The notes beneath the pieces were generated by a model. The model had not been told where the DNA came from. It saw only the letters and a program-made list of their open reading frames with translations, and ran no database searches. A stretch of 64,000 bases of DNA from CAIPAT01 sp041665605 (GTDB taxonomy: Bacteria; Verrucomicrobiota; Lentisphaeria; Victivallales; Victivallaceae): positions 39,132 to 103,131 of the forward strand of contig JBAYIO010000004.1 in assembly GCA_041665605.1 (NCBI GenBank). The letters run 5' to 3'. Position numbers and translations under genes: made by a program. The stretch's first letter is position 1, and every line of letters begins with the position of its first letter. This document shows positions 43,356 to 52,342 of this stretch, piece by piece.

Positions 43356-44452
43356 TAACTAATCTTCTCCAGTTCAGCTATGACCGTCTGCGGCGTAATG
43401 GCAGTCATGCATACAGGATTTCCCCTCGGGCATTCGCGTTTAAAGCACGGCGCGCACGGCTGCTTCTGGCAGACAATCCTCCAGCTTGCGGAAATCGGGG
43501 AAGTGGCGGAGTGATCAGTCGGGCCAAAAATCGCTACACCGGGACAGCCCAGCGCCGCCGCCAAATGCATGATGCCGCTGTCATTGGCCACACATGCCGC
43601 CGCATGCTTCAGCAAATGCATAAGTTCCGGCATATTGGTCTTCCCGGCCAGATTGAATGCCTTGTCAGGAGACAGCCCCTCAACCGCCTCCTGGCAGATA
43701 TCCCGCTCTTTCGCGGAACCCAGCACTGCGACAATCCCGCCCTGCCCGATCCACCATTCAGCCACAGTCTTGAAACTGGCGGAATCCCAGCGTTTAGAAC
43801 TGCCGTATGCGGCGCCAGCCGCCAGCGCCAGCAGGCGGGGATGCCGGCAAAGCGACGACAGTTCCGGACGCAGCGTTTCAAACTCCGGAGTAATATTGAA
43901 TTCCGGCAGTTCGCCGTTCCAGTCCGGCGCGCCGAGTGCTCTGACCATGGACAAATATTTATTCGCATGATGCAGTTCATTCAGCACATGATCTTTCCTT
44001 CCGGGAAATTTAAAGCTTCTTTTCAGCAGGACTCCGCGGCAGCGGGCGGCGGCGCCATACAGTTGTTTAATTCCGGCAAGCCGGAAGTGTATGGCATCGC
44101 GCAGTGAATTATTAAACAGTATTCCTGCCCCCGCTTGAAGTTTTTTGACATTTTTAATCTCCTCCGATGTCCACGCCCGGTGCGCCTGCTCCAGCGGAAA
44201 AACAACATCAACCAGCGGCATGGCGTTAAACAATTCTGTCAGCGCGGCCGGACAGACTACAAAAATACCACAGCCTTCAGGCATAATTTCTTTCAACTGC
44301 ATCAATGCGGGCAGTGTCATTACCGCATCGCCCAGCCAGTTGGGAACACGCACCGCAATCCCGTCTTTCAGGCGACGCACATCAAGCGGCGTCACCGGAA
44401 ATAGCGGAGCCGCCGCCAAGTCCGGCCTGACTATTTTTACTTCTTTGCTCAT
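43352..44452 (-). CDS. waaF: Lipopolysaccharide heptosyltransferase, GT9 family
   Basis: About 366 residues from the ATG at 44452 (a GTG lies nine bases upstream). GT9/WaaF features: RVPNWLGDAVMTLPALMQLKEI at the N-terminus, LAAGAAYGSSKRWDSASF, NLAGKTNMPELMHLLKHAAACVANDSG, MHLAAALGCPGVAIFGPTDH and the Cys-rich CAPCFKRECPRGNPVCM near the end. It adds a heptose or related sugar to the LPS core at the inner membrane, consistent with an outer-membrane-bearing organism. It is a single gene, convergent with the zinc-ribbon gene. Confidence 0.88.
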   Translation of the reverse strand: MSKEVKIVRPDLAAAPLFPVTPLDVRRLKDGIAVRVPNWLGDAVMTLPALMQLKEIMPEGCGIFVVCPAALTELFNAMPLVDVVFPLEQAHRAWTSEEIKNVKKLQAGAGILFNNSLRDAIHFRLAGIKQLYGAAARCRGVLLKRSFKFPGRKDHVLNELHHANKYLSMVRALGAPDWNGELPEFNITPEFETLRPELSSLCRHPRLLALAAGAAYGSSKRWDSASFKTVAEWWIGQGGIVAVLGSAKERDICQEAVEGLSPDKAFNLAGKTNMPELMHLLKHAAACVANDSGIMHLAAALGCPGVAIFGPTDHSATSPISASWRIVCQKQPCAPCFKRECPRGNPVCMTAITPQTVIAELEKISY

Positions 44453-44497
44453 CGCAATCACAAGTCACTTTGTTAGTTTTAGATTTTCAACTCGCAT

Positions 44498-44526
44498 AAA
44501 GTACACTTTTCAGCATAATGATGCAA
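44498..44526 (-). promoter_or_regulatory. Promoter of the heptosyltransferase gene
   Basis: On the minus strand TTGCAT (44526-44521), a 17-bp spacer and TACTTT (44503-44498) lie about 45 bp upstream of the start. Confidence 0.5.
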
Positions 44527-44607
44527 TCACTACTAGCCATGAAAACAGAGAAAGAAACTCAAAAATGATTCTTCTCTTCTCGATTTTTCAATTTTAATTT
44601 GCGTTTT

Positions 44608-44636
44608 GTTAAACTATATGCTTAATTATGTTAAAC
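44608..44636. promoter_or_regulatory. Candidate GntR operator, paired GTTAAAC
   Basis: GTTAAAC occurs at 44608-44614 and 44630-44636, start to start 22 bp (two helical turns). With flanking bases it also reads as the imperfect inverted pair TTTGTTAAAC / GTTAAACAAA. It lies directly upstream of the GntR coding region. Confidence 0.45.
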
Positions 44637-45283
44637 AAATAAAGGATGTTCATAATAACATGCTATTGAAAACAGTAAAGCAATATATCACTACGCTCAA
44701 TGTCGGCGACAGACTGCCCAATGAATTGGAACTGGCGGCCAAATTCAAAGTTTCGCGTGGAACCATCCGCGAAATAATCAACCATCTTACGCTGCTTGGC
44801 GTGCTGAAGCGCAGCACCAAGCGCGGAACCTTTGTCAAGGCTCCAAGCGCCGGCGATATCGGCGAAACCTTGAGTTTACAATTGCAGATTGCCGGAGTTG
44901 GGTTTGAGGAACTGAAGGAGACGCGGCTCTTTCTCGAACTGGCGCAAGTTCCGCTTTTAATAAAACTGGCCACTCCGGTTATGATTGACCGGTTGAATTC
45001 ATTGATAGACCTGATGGAACTGTCTCTCGATAACCCGGACAAGGCCGATACAATGGATTTGGAGTTCCACTTAACCCTGATGGAGATTACCGGAAACCGG
45101 GTTTTAAGGGTCTTCTCTCAGGTGATAACGATGATGTTCGACCGTAAATACCGCAGTAAATTTCTTAACGCAGCCGCAATCAAAAAATCAGTTGATGATC
45201 ACCGCGCAATGATGAAATACCTGAAAAACGGGGATTGCGAGAATTTGAAGATCTTAATTATTAATCATATCCAACCTTTATAA
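44618..45283 (+). CDS. GntR-family regulator (FadR/FCD-like)
   Basis: About 221 residues from the ATG at 44618; another ATG at 44660 has AAGGA thirteen bases upstream and is also possible. The winged helix reads VGDRLPNELELAAKFKVSRGTIREIINHLTLLGVLKRSTKRGTF, split here by helices. The all-helical C-terminal part (about 85-220) resembles FCD ligand-binding domains (LFLELAQ, DLEFHLTLMEITGNRVL, DDHRAMMKYLKNGD). It heads an operon with a sialidase-like protein, an APH-fold kinase and an aldolase, and probably represses it until a sugar acid or similar ligand binds. Confidence 0.87.
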   Translation: MLNYVKQIKDVHNNMLLKTVKQYITTLNVGDRLPNELELAAKFKVSRGTIREIINHLTLLGVLKRSTKRGTFVKAPSAGDIGETLSLQLQIAGVGFEELKETRLFLELAQVPLLIKLATPVMIDRLNSLIDLMELSLDNPDKADTMDLEFHLTLMEITGNRVLRVFSQVITMMFDRKYRSKFLNAAAIKKSVDDHRAMMKYLKNGDCENLKILIINHIQPL

Positions 45284-45298
45284 AATATGGAGAATATC

Positions 45299-46504
45299 AT
45301 GTCCAGAGCTTTTGATCCGGAATTGTACGACCGTTATCTGGAAGCAAGCTTGAAATATACCTTGATTCCACCGCCAATCAATCCGGAAGTTCCGCTTCGC
45401 TATTACCCGGACGTCGACGACTACACAATGAGTTGCGGCATGGCTCGAACACTTAATGGAAGAATCTGGCTGGCATGGTTCGGCAACGAGGACGGCGATG
45501 GAGCCGTGATGTTAATGGCGCATAGCGACGATGACGGCAGAAGTTTTTCCAATCCTGACTTTATCATCGATCCCGGCTTCATCCCGGGCGGCGTACATAT
45601 TTCGGCCCTGGTCGGCAATCTGTGGACAGCGCCGGACGGCAGATTATTTCTCTTTGTCATGCAGAGCCTCGGTTTCAACGACGGGCGGGGCGGCGTCTGG
45701 CAATCGATCTGTGAAAATCCGGACGACAGCAAACCAGCCTGGTCCACTCCAGCGAGACTATGGCACGGCGCGGCATTGAACAAACCGACTGTACTTGCAA
45801 ACGGCACCTGGCTTCTGCCGGTTGCACTCTGGCATCGTTTTCTGATTACTGTGGAGCAGGACCATCACTCCTTCTGGGGACAAAGTAAACTATTTCATGA
45901 ACTCGATGAACGGCGCGGCAGCAATATCCTCGCTTCAACCGATAGCGGCAGAAACTGGCAACTGCGCGGCCATGTCAGCAATTTATTTGACAGCACGTTC
46001 GATGAGCCGATGATACTTGAACGCAAAGATAAGAGTCTGCTGATGTATATGCGCGACGGTCACGGAATGACGCAAAGCGAATCGTTTGACGAAGGAAATA
46101 CATGGAGCGTTCCAGTAAAAACTCCGTTCCGCAGCGCCAGCGCACGATTTTTCTTTACCAAGTTAGTTTCAGGAAACGCACTGCTGGTAAAGTATTCCAA
46201 TCCCGCGGACACGGAACGGCGTTCACACTTAACAGCATACATCTCAAAAGATGACGGCGCAACATGGCAGGGCGGACTGTTGCTCGATGAACGGTGTGAC
46301 ATCAGTTACCCGGATGGATTTCAGGCCCCGGACGGACGCATTTTTGTACAGTATGACCGGAAACGCGAATCGGGTGAAATACTGCTCTCGGTATTTAACG
46401 AAGAAGATGCTCTTGCCGGGAAAAATGTTTCAGGTAAAGTGCTGCTGAAGCATCCGGCAGTCCAATCATGTTCCGCCCGGCGGGAGAGTTTAAATGCGCA
46501 GTGA
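45299..46504 (+). CDS. Sialidase-like protein with four Asp-boxes, no signal peptide
   Basis: About 401 residues from the ATG at 45299, which has GGAG six bases upstream; the ATG at 45287 lies in that site. Four Asp-box motifs are visible (SDDDGRSF, STDSGRNW, SFDEGNTW, SKDDGATW), marking a six-bladed BNR propeller. Typical sialidase features such as TMSCGMARTLNGRIWLAW and an Arg in EILLSVF-type C-terminal strands are partly present, but the substrate is not fixed. The lack of a signal peptide implies cytoplasmic action on an imported oligosaccharide. The 3' end overlaps the next gene by 11 bases. Confidence 0.85.
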   Translation: MSRAFDPELYDRYLEASLKYTLIPPPINPEVPLRYYPDVDDYTMSCGMARTLNGRIWLAWFGNEDGDGAVMLMAHSDDDGRSFSNPDFIIDPGFIPGGVHISALVGNLWTAPDGRLFLFVMQSLGFNDGRGGVWQSICENPDDSKPAWSTPARLWHGAALNKPTVLANGTWLLPVALWHRFLITVEQDHHSFWGQSKLFHELDERRGSNILASTDSGRNWQLRGHVSNLFDSTFDEPMILERKDKSLLMYMRDGHGMTQSESFDEGNTWSVPVKTPFRSASARFFFTKLVSGNALLVKYSNPADTERRSHLTAYISKDDGATWQGGLLLDERCDISYPDGFQAPDGRIFVQYDRKRESGEILLSVFNEEDALAGKNVSGKVLLKHPAVQSCSARRESLNAQ

Positions 46505-47564
46505 TATTTTTTACTGGAAATGCGATCAGTTGCTTAGTGTGGAATCCAAAAAAGAGTTATATTTCGCCGATAAATATTCAAATGATTCAATCGCAGTTGC
46601 GAAGTCTGTCGTCCGCGATTTTTTAGGCAAGGAACCGGTTGAATTTAACCACTTGAAGGTGGATGGCAACCATTTCGCCTATTACTTCAGTGATAGCAGA
46701 GTGAAATTCTTTCTGCGCACCGACGATGGCTTGTCGGACGACTGCTACATGCTCGCCGAAAGCGCAATCATGGAGGAACTTTACAAGTCAAAAATGCCGG
46801 TTCCAAAGGTCTTTGCCACCAGCGTGGATTTGAAAAAGTTTCCGGTGCGCTATCAGATCATGGAGTTTTTAGAGACTCCGTCATTGAATGCGTTTTATCA
46901 GCAAAATACGCTGAACGGCCCAGGCATTGCCCGGGAATTCGGGGTGTTTCTGTCCAGGCTGCATCAGCATAGATACCCGAAATTCGGTTTTATTGATATT
47001 AATATTTTATCCGAAGAAAAGCAAATCTGCGGAATTGATCCAACATGGGCAGCCTACTTTAATAAATGTTTGCCCAAACATCTTGGCTATTTGCAGGATA
47101 AACAGATTTTAAGCGCCGGAAAAATCAGGCAGATTGAGCAGATTTTTGAATGCCGTCAGGAGTGGCTCAATTTAGCCGCCGGTTCATTGCTGCACCGCGA
47201 TTTCGCCTACTGGAATATCCTCGGCACGCAGGACAGGATCAGCGCGGTAATCGACTGGGACGATGCGGTAATCGGCGACCCCGCGGATGATCTCGGCATT
47301 GTCAACTGCTTCAATGCGCCGGAGTTCATGAAAATTATGCTTGAATCATATTCATCATCCACTCCGGTTGATGAAAATTTCACTCATCGCATCTGGTTAT
47401 ATACCTTGCGCAATATGCTGTGGAAAACCATGATCCGTCACTACATGGGATACTTTGACCGTGATAAAAAATTCTTTCTCAACAAAAATGAGTTGAATTT
47501 ATCGCTAAAAGAATATAGTTTAGAGAAAATAAACCAATCCATCAAAAATCTGAGTGCATTATGA
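46494..47564 (+). CDS. APH-fold small-molecule kinase
   Basis: 356 residues of the aminoglycoside phosphotransferase/choline kinase fold. The catalytic loop is LLHRDFAYWNIL (His234, Asp236, Asn241) and the metal-binding segment is AVIDWDDAVIGDPADDLG. The N-lobe ends with the hinge YQIMEFLETPSL. Upstream and downstream genes overlap it (11 and 4 bases), so it is translationally coupled. In this setting a sugar or sugar-acid substrate is more likely than an antibiotic; this is inference. GGGAGAG supports the ATG. Confidence 0.85.
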   Translation: MRSDIFYWKCDQLLSVESKKELYFADKYSNDSIAVAKSVVRDFLGKEPVEFNHLKVDGNHFAYYFSDSRVKFFLRTDDGLSDDCYMLAESAIMEELYKSKMPVPKVFATSVDLKKFPVRYQIMEFLETPSLNAFYQQNTLNGPGIAREFGVFLSRLHQHRYPKFGFIDINILSEEKQICGIDPTWAAYFNKCLPKHLGYLQDKQILSAGKIRQIEQIFECRQEWLNLAAGSLLHRDFAYWNILGTQDRISAVIDWDDAVIGDPADDLGIVNCFNAPEFMKIMLESYSSSTPVDENFTHRIWLYTLRNMLWKTMIRHYMGYFDRDKKFFLNKNELNLSLKEYSLEKINQSIKNLSAL

Positions 47565-48316
47565 ACTTCATCAAAGACAAAATAGAAAATCAAGTTACGC
47601 GCGGACTGTTTATTACTTCCGGCACTGAGTTCGCAGTTGAATTGGCCGCCCATGCCGGATTTGACTATCTGATATTGGATATGGAGCATGGGCTGGGTGA
47701 CGAGGGTGATGTTCTGCGAATGATCCGGTCTCTGAACGGGTTTGAAACGGCGCCGATTGTCAGAATTCCGTATCTGCGGATAGAATACATCAAAAAGGTG
47801 CTGGATTTTGGCGCGGCAGGCATCATGTGTCCAATGGTGGAAACGGCGGCAGATGCTCAGAACCTGGTCGATTTCATGCGTTATCCGCCAGCGGGAAAGC
47901 GCGGTTTGACCGGCAGTTCGCACGCTTCCGGTTACGGAGCGGATTTTAAAGATTATTTTGCCCGCGCCAACGCCAATTTACTCTGCGTGGCGCAAATTGA
48001 AAATGCGAACGGAGTGGAAAATGTCGATGCGATTGCGGCGGTCGAGGGAGTGGATGTCCTCTTCATCGGACACTCGGATCTTTCGCTCAATTTAGGATGT
48101 TTAAATAACTTCGATGATAAAAAAATAATCGAGGCCGAACTTGCAGTGCTGGCAGCCGCCCGAAAACATGGGAAAATCGCCGGAATGATGCTCAAAAGCG
48201 GCATGAATGCACAAAACTGCATCGACCGCGGGTTTACCTCGCTGGTGCTGGGAACCGACATTGGCTGTCTGCGCTCCGCCTACAGCAAATTATTAAATGA
48301 AACCGCGCCAGAATAA
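47561..48316 (+). CDS. HpcH/HpaI-family class II aldolase
   Basis: 251 residues. The metal-dependent pyruvate aldolase signatures are present: ILDMEHGLGD with the base His43, IVRIPY, GIMCPMVETAADAQ, the Glu in VAQIENANGVEN and the Asp in FIGHSDLSLNLG. It should cleave a 2-keto-3-deoxy (sugar) acid to pyruvate plus an aldehyde; the exact substrate is unknown. It is last in the GntR operon and overlaps the kinase stop as ATGA. Together the operon suggests hydrolysis, phosphorylation and retro-aldol cleavage of one substrate. Confidence 0.9.
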   Translation: MNFIKDKIENQVTRGLFITSGTEFAVELAAHAGFDYLILDMEHGLGDEGDVLRMIRSLNGFETAPIVRIPYLRIEYIKKVLDFGAAGIMCPMVETAADAQNLVDFMRYPPAGKRGLTGSSHASGYGADFKDYFARANANLLCVAQIENANGVENVDAIAAVEGVDVLFIGHSDLSLNLGCLNNFDDKKIIEAELAVLAAARKHGKIAGMMLKSGMNAQNCIDRGFTSLVLGTDIGCLRSAYSKLLNETAPE

Positions 48317-48368
48317 AAACATTCTCCGCCGGCGGTGAACTGAATTGCACCCGGCCGTTACACTGCCT

Positions 48369-51300
48369 TCATTGCGCAATGATTTTCCTGAACCAGCGGG
48401 TTTCGCCCGCCTGCATTTGGAAACTGACAGTGTCAATGTTCTTCCCTGCAAGTTTTCCGCTGGCAAGATCAAGCAGATCGCATTTCCGCGGCAGGCGCAA
48501 TATTTTATTTCCGTTGCTGAGTGCGTGAATCGTAACGAAACCATTGCCGGAATAAGTCACATCATTGCACGGCCCGACCGGTTCAATGCCGGCTTCCCGG
48601 ACCATATTTCTTACCAGTTCAGGGGTAAACGCTCCGGGAACAGCAATATAAATACTTGTCCAGTCTTTAAAGCGCTTTACCGCCCATCCGGTTTTCCCGG
48701 TGCCGGTAATCTCGCCAAAGGCAATTGCGCTTTTGTCATCAATATAAAACATCGGCTGCATGGATTCGGAAAGAACATTATCCTTTACCCCGGCAGCAAG
48801 TTTATCATTGACGCCCGTCAAAGGTCTTATCCGGAAATGGCTGGAGGATTCAGGAGCGTATTTTACCTTCATCCCCGTCAACTGGTAAATATTTTCCTCA
48901 AAACTGCCTTTATCAGAGGCGATACCTGCGGCACTGACAAAAACAACGATATTCCCGTCTTTCTGCAAGTTATGCTTCACCCAGTCGATCTGGGCGGCTG
49001 AAATCGTCGGCGCGGCGAGAAACAAATTCACTTTGTATTTTGCGCGCTTCGGATTCGTCAAATCGGCAAGGTTGTACGCGTCCCAGGAAACGCCCGAACG
49101 GTTCAGCGTGAGTCTGGCAAGTCCCACGGAAAGGTTGTTGAAATTCTGGCAGAAGCCATATGCGGCATAGTTACGGAGTTCGTCATCAATAAACACACCG
49201 ATTTGCCCGCGGTCTTCCGGCATCGGGCTCTTTGCCGCCAATTCCATCGCCGCGGCAAGTTCTTTAACCGCTTCAACATATTTCGGGGTGTCAAACATGT
49301 TGCGGCTCAATCCCAGGAACCACCCGCCCTGCCCTTGCGCCGCAAGCATTCCCAGATCGCGTCTGCCCTGATTGATGAATTCGTTCTCGTCATTGACTCC
49401 GCCCTGAATCATAATCTGGGTAGCGGCATCGGCAGGTTTCCATGAAGTATGAGTACGGTAATCCAGTTCGCTCAGTAAAATTTTGCCGTGCAGTCCGAGT
49501 GAACCGGCAACAGAACTGTAATTACCGGTGCGTCCGGGGAGCCGCCAGACTCCATAATCAGGGACGCTGATAAAACCGTCTATATATTTATCCTCAAACA
49601 GCATTTTCTGATTTGAACGGCCGCTGTATCCCTGAATGATATCCGGCGAGTAAATATTCACAAAAACGTTTCTTCCAAATTCCTCTTTGACTACTTTCCC
49701 GAAATAATTGGCCGATTTCATCGCGCCAAGATCGTTATGGCGGTTGGAGTCAATGATCCAGCGGTCGGTTCCCTTTTTAGGATCCAGAAACCAGCCCTTG
49801 GTGCGTATGTCAAAAGGCGCGAATTTAGCCGTATCGAATGTCACTTCCGGATTCTGCCAGGCCTGACGCAGACGGTTGACATCGCTGCCATATATTTCAC
49901 GGAGGAATGACCTGAAGTCTTTTTCCGCTCCGGGCGAAAAATCAAACCCCTGATACTGTACATGCGGAAACCACTGGCTGTCAGTGCCGCACCAGAGATT
50001 CACCCCGGCAACCGCTTTGCCGCAATCAAAGCTCTTAATATGTTTAATCAGCTCCCGCAATGCTTCGGCAACAGTGCTTCGGAACTCTTCCGCGCTGTAA
50101 CTGCACGCCCACCGGTCATACGGACCGTATCCCAGCTTATCCGGTTTAGTCATATTCACTTTAGTCCCGGCCACTTTCCGCCCGTCATGATCACGCCATA
50201 CGGCATCCGGATATTGCTCCCCCCACTCACGGTATGACGGCGTAATCCTGACATTCACCATTATTACCGTATCCGGAGAATAGGACAGCGCCAGTTCAAT
50301 GCTTTTCCGCACTTCCGCGAAATCATATTTGCCCTTCCCCTGCCACCAGTCTTTATCTGAAGTATAACTGGGAGTAAGCCAGATATAATGCCATCTTATG
50401 CCAGCCCTGAGCGTACATTTAAATTCGCTCTCCTCGGTCTTAACCGTGAAATTATTGTACGCCAGCGAGGGAACCGGCTTATCATTTACATAAAGCACCG
50501 GAAAATCTCCGGAATTCCTGACATCCACTTTTACCGGGGCGCGTTCCTGCCAGATCCGGCGGACTTCTTCAATAGGAATGGTTGGACTGCTCTCCCCGGC
50601 GGCAGGAGGCCTGGCCAGGAAACTGTTCGGCGCCGGCGCCGGACGCAGGCTGAGATCATCCCACCAGATCACCTGCGGTGCGCCGCGCAAACTGAGCAGG
50701 GTATACAACTGGTCGTAACCATCCGGAACTTTAAAGATAACCTGCACATACCGCCATTGAGAACCGTAAAGCGGCGCGATCAGCGGATTCAGCGCAACCG
50801 GATCAAACATCTTCTCCGGCTTGTCTCCGGTCGCAGGCAGGATAATGCGGCACATTGCGGAAGCGCCGAAATTCGGTTCAGTCAGATGGTACCAGCCGGA
50901 AAAAAGATATTCCTGACCGGCTTTTACCCGGATCGGTCTGGTTTTCCATGAAACTTCTCCTGACTGAGCGGTTTTATCAATCTTGAAACCGGGTTTGCCG
51001 CTGCGGGATACAGCCGGGTCGCGGCTGAAAGTTCCGACGCTGGATTGCGCGGCCGGCATCGCGGCATCCGTCCTGCCGCTCTCATGGCCCCATTCCAGCG
51101 TAAATTTTGGAGCAGTGCTGGATTGTCCGTACCATTCAACTCCGTCCAGCAGATTCCTTGTATCGCAGGGAATTACCGTAAATGAACTGCAATTGTCTTC
51201 CCTTTCCAATTCAATATTCAACACGCCTTTAGCGTCTGCCGCCAGATACCGGACCGGACGGTCTGAAAAATTCACCGCATAACCTTGTCCCGGGATGACC

Positions 51301-52130
51301 TTAAATATCCCGGAGGATATGTGCAATATTGCGGGAGCATCGGTTACAGCCCTGGCCGCAAAAATATTTTCCCTGACTGGAATCGATGAATTGGGAATCA
51401 GTTCCGCTTTGCCTTTGCGACCGGGAAATGAGAAAACTGCGGAGTCAGTCTCGCCGGCTTTTAACGGCTTGCGGTAAATCTTATAGTCAGAAATTACGCC
51501 ATGACATTTTGCAACACCATATCCGCCAATGCCGATATACTTGCCGCCGAACAGTACGGGCGGACGTTTCATCGAACCGATCAGACGGTCATCCAGAAAA
51601 AATGAGACATTCTGCCGGTTCCAGCATACTGTAAACTTATACCATTTGGCATCGCCAATATCCGCCTGACGAAAAATCTGATTACCGTCTTTACCGGCGG
51701 CAATTACCCAGGGATAAAACTTTTGGCCGTTATCCTTGGCATTGACTCCGATGCTTAAACCGGCATAGTCAGGCGGCGAAAAGGACTTTATGGAAACCAG
51801 AGTGGCGAACACATCTTTTTCGCCGGCAGCGGCAACCGCCTCTTTCAACAGCGGGTAATACTTGAACTCAATAGTACCTTCATCCGCCGGAAGAATATTT
51901 TCTCCGGAATAAAGCAGAACCGAAGCATCAGCGCCGGCAATTTTAACTCCCGTCACATTCTGTATCCGGACGATTTCACCATTTCCAGAGACGGGTATTT
52001 TTTTTCCGGCAACAGTCTCCGCGCTAAAATCTTTACTGAAAGTAGCAGAAAAAACCAGATCCGGTTCCAGTGCCATAGTTGAAAACAATACGCAATACAA
52101 CCCGGCTGAAAGCAGCAGTTTCGTAATCAT
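48369..52130 (-). CDS. Secreted GH42-like glycoside hydrolase with LamG and CBM-like domains
   Basis: About 1253 residues from the ATG at 52130 (AGAGGA upstream). The signal peptide is MITKLLLSAGLYCVLFSTMA. A LamG-like domain (about 20-230) has SFFLDDRLIGSM and GVISDYKIYRKPL. A carbohydrate-binding-like region (about 340-500) precedes a TIM barrel (about 550-950) with GH42-like features. The nucleophile candidate is Glu888 in LLSELDYRTH. At the acid/base position the sequence reads GTDSQWF (Gln719), not the Glu-Trp I would expect, so activity may be altered. A glutamine-amidotransferase-like beta-galactosidase tail follows. It is the third gene of locus B. Confidence 0.78.
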   Translation of the reverse strand: MITKLLLSAGLYCVLFSTMALEPDLVFSATFSKDFSAETVAGKKIPVSGNGEIVRIQNVTGVKIAGADASVLLYSGENILPADEGTIEFKYYPLLKEAVAAAGEKDVFATLVSIKSFSPPDYAGLSIGVNAKDNGQKFYPWVIAAGKDGNQIFRQADIGDAKWYKFTVCWNRQNVSFFLDDRLIGSMKRPPVLFGGKYIGIGGYGVAKCHGVISDYKIYRKPLKAGETDSAVFSFPGRKGKAELIPNSSIPVRENIFAARAVTDAPAILHISSGIFKVIPGQGYAVNFSDRPVRYLAADAKGVLNIELEREDNCSSFTVIPCDTRNLLDGVEWYGQSSTAPKFTLEWGHESGRTDAAMPAAQSSVGTFSRDPAVSRSGKPGFKIDKTAQSGEVSWKTRPIRVKAGQEYLFSGWYHLTEPNFGASAMCRIILPATGDKPEKMFDPVALNPLIAPLYGSQWRYVQVIFKVPDGYDQLYTLLSLRGAPQVIWWDDLSLRPAPAPNSFLARPPAAGESSPTIPIEEVRRIWQERAPVKVDVRNSGDFPVLYVNDKPVPSLAYNNFTVKTEESEFKCTLRAGIRWHYIWLTPSYTSDKDWWQGKGKYDFAEVRKSIELALSYSPDTVIMVNVRITPSYREWGEQYPDAVWRDHDGRKVAGTKVNMTKPDKLGYGPYDRWACSYSAEEFRSTVAEALRELIKHIKSFDCGKAVAGVNLWCGTDSQWFPHVQYQGFDFSPGAEKDFRSFLREIYGSDVNRLRQAWQNPEVTFDTAKFAPFDIRTKGWFLDPKKGTDRWIIDSNRHNDLGAMKSANYFGKVVKEEFGRNVFVNIYSPDIIQGYSGRSNQKMLFEDKYIDGFISVPDYGVWRLPGRTGNYSSVAGSLGLHGKILLSELDYRTHTSWKPADAATQIMIQGGVNDENEFINQGRRDLGMLAAQGQGGWFLGLSRNMFDTPKYVEAVKELAAAMELAAKSPMPEDRGQIGVFIDDELRNYAAYGFCQNFNNLSVGLARLTLNRSGVSWDAYNLADLTNPKRAKYKVNLFLAAPTISAAQIDWVKHNLQKDGNIVVFVSAAGIASDKGSFEENIYQLTGMKVKYAPESSSHFRIRPLTGVNDKLAAGVKDNVLSESMQPMFYIDDKSAIAFGEITGTGKTGWAVKRFKDWTSIYIAVPGAFTPELVRNMVREAGIEPVGPCNDVTYSGNGFVTIHALSNGNKILRLPRKCDLLDLASGKLAGKNIDTVSFQMQAGETRWFRKIIAQ

Positions 52131-52170
52131 CTTTGTCCTCTGATAAAATAAATCCCGCACCGTTTAAAAA

Positions 52171-52336
52171 TTAGGAGTTGTTCAAAAATCAAAGTTTACA
52201 AGTTTAGTGAAATATCCCGGGGTGATTTTGTTAATTGACGGTGAGGCGCATACCCTCAGGTATGTAACGAACCGGCAAACACAAAGGCATCCGGGAGAAT
52301 CGCGAAGATGTAAAGTTTTTTCTGAACTGCTCCTTA
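52171..52336. repeat. Palindromic intergenic element with inverted ends
   Basis: The ends are imperfect inverted repeats: TTAGGAGTTGTTCAAAAA on the left, and the right end reverse-complemented reads TAAGGAGCAGTTCAGAAAAA, with matching continuing into TTTACA. Inside is the hairpin CATACC-CTCA-GGTATG. There is no coding potential. The element is about 166 bp, between the pseudopilin and the GH42-like gene, and looks like a dispersed MITE- or REP-like repeat. Confidence 0.65.
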
Positions 52337-52342
52337 GCTGAA

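Noticed and set aside
46494..47564. Antibiotic-resistance phosphotransferase
   Set aside because: The fold and HRDFAYWN motif match, but overlap with a sialidase-like gene and an aldolase under a GntR regulator points to a metabolic kinase.
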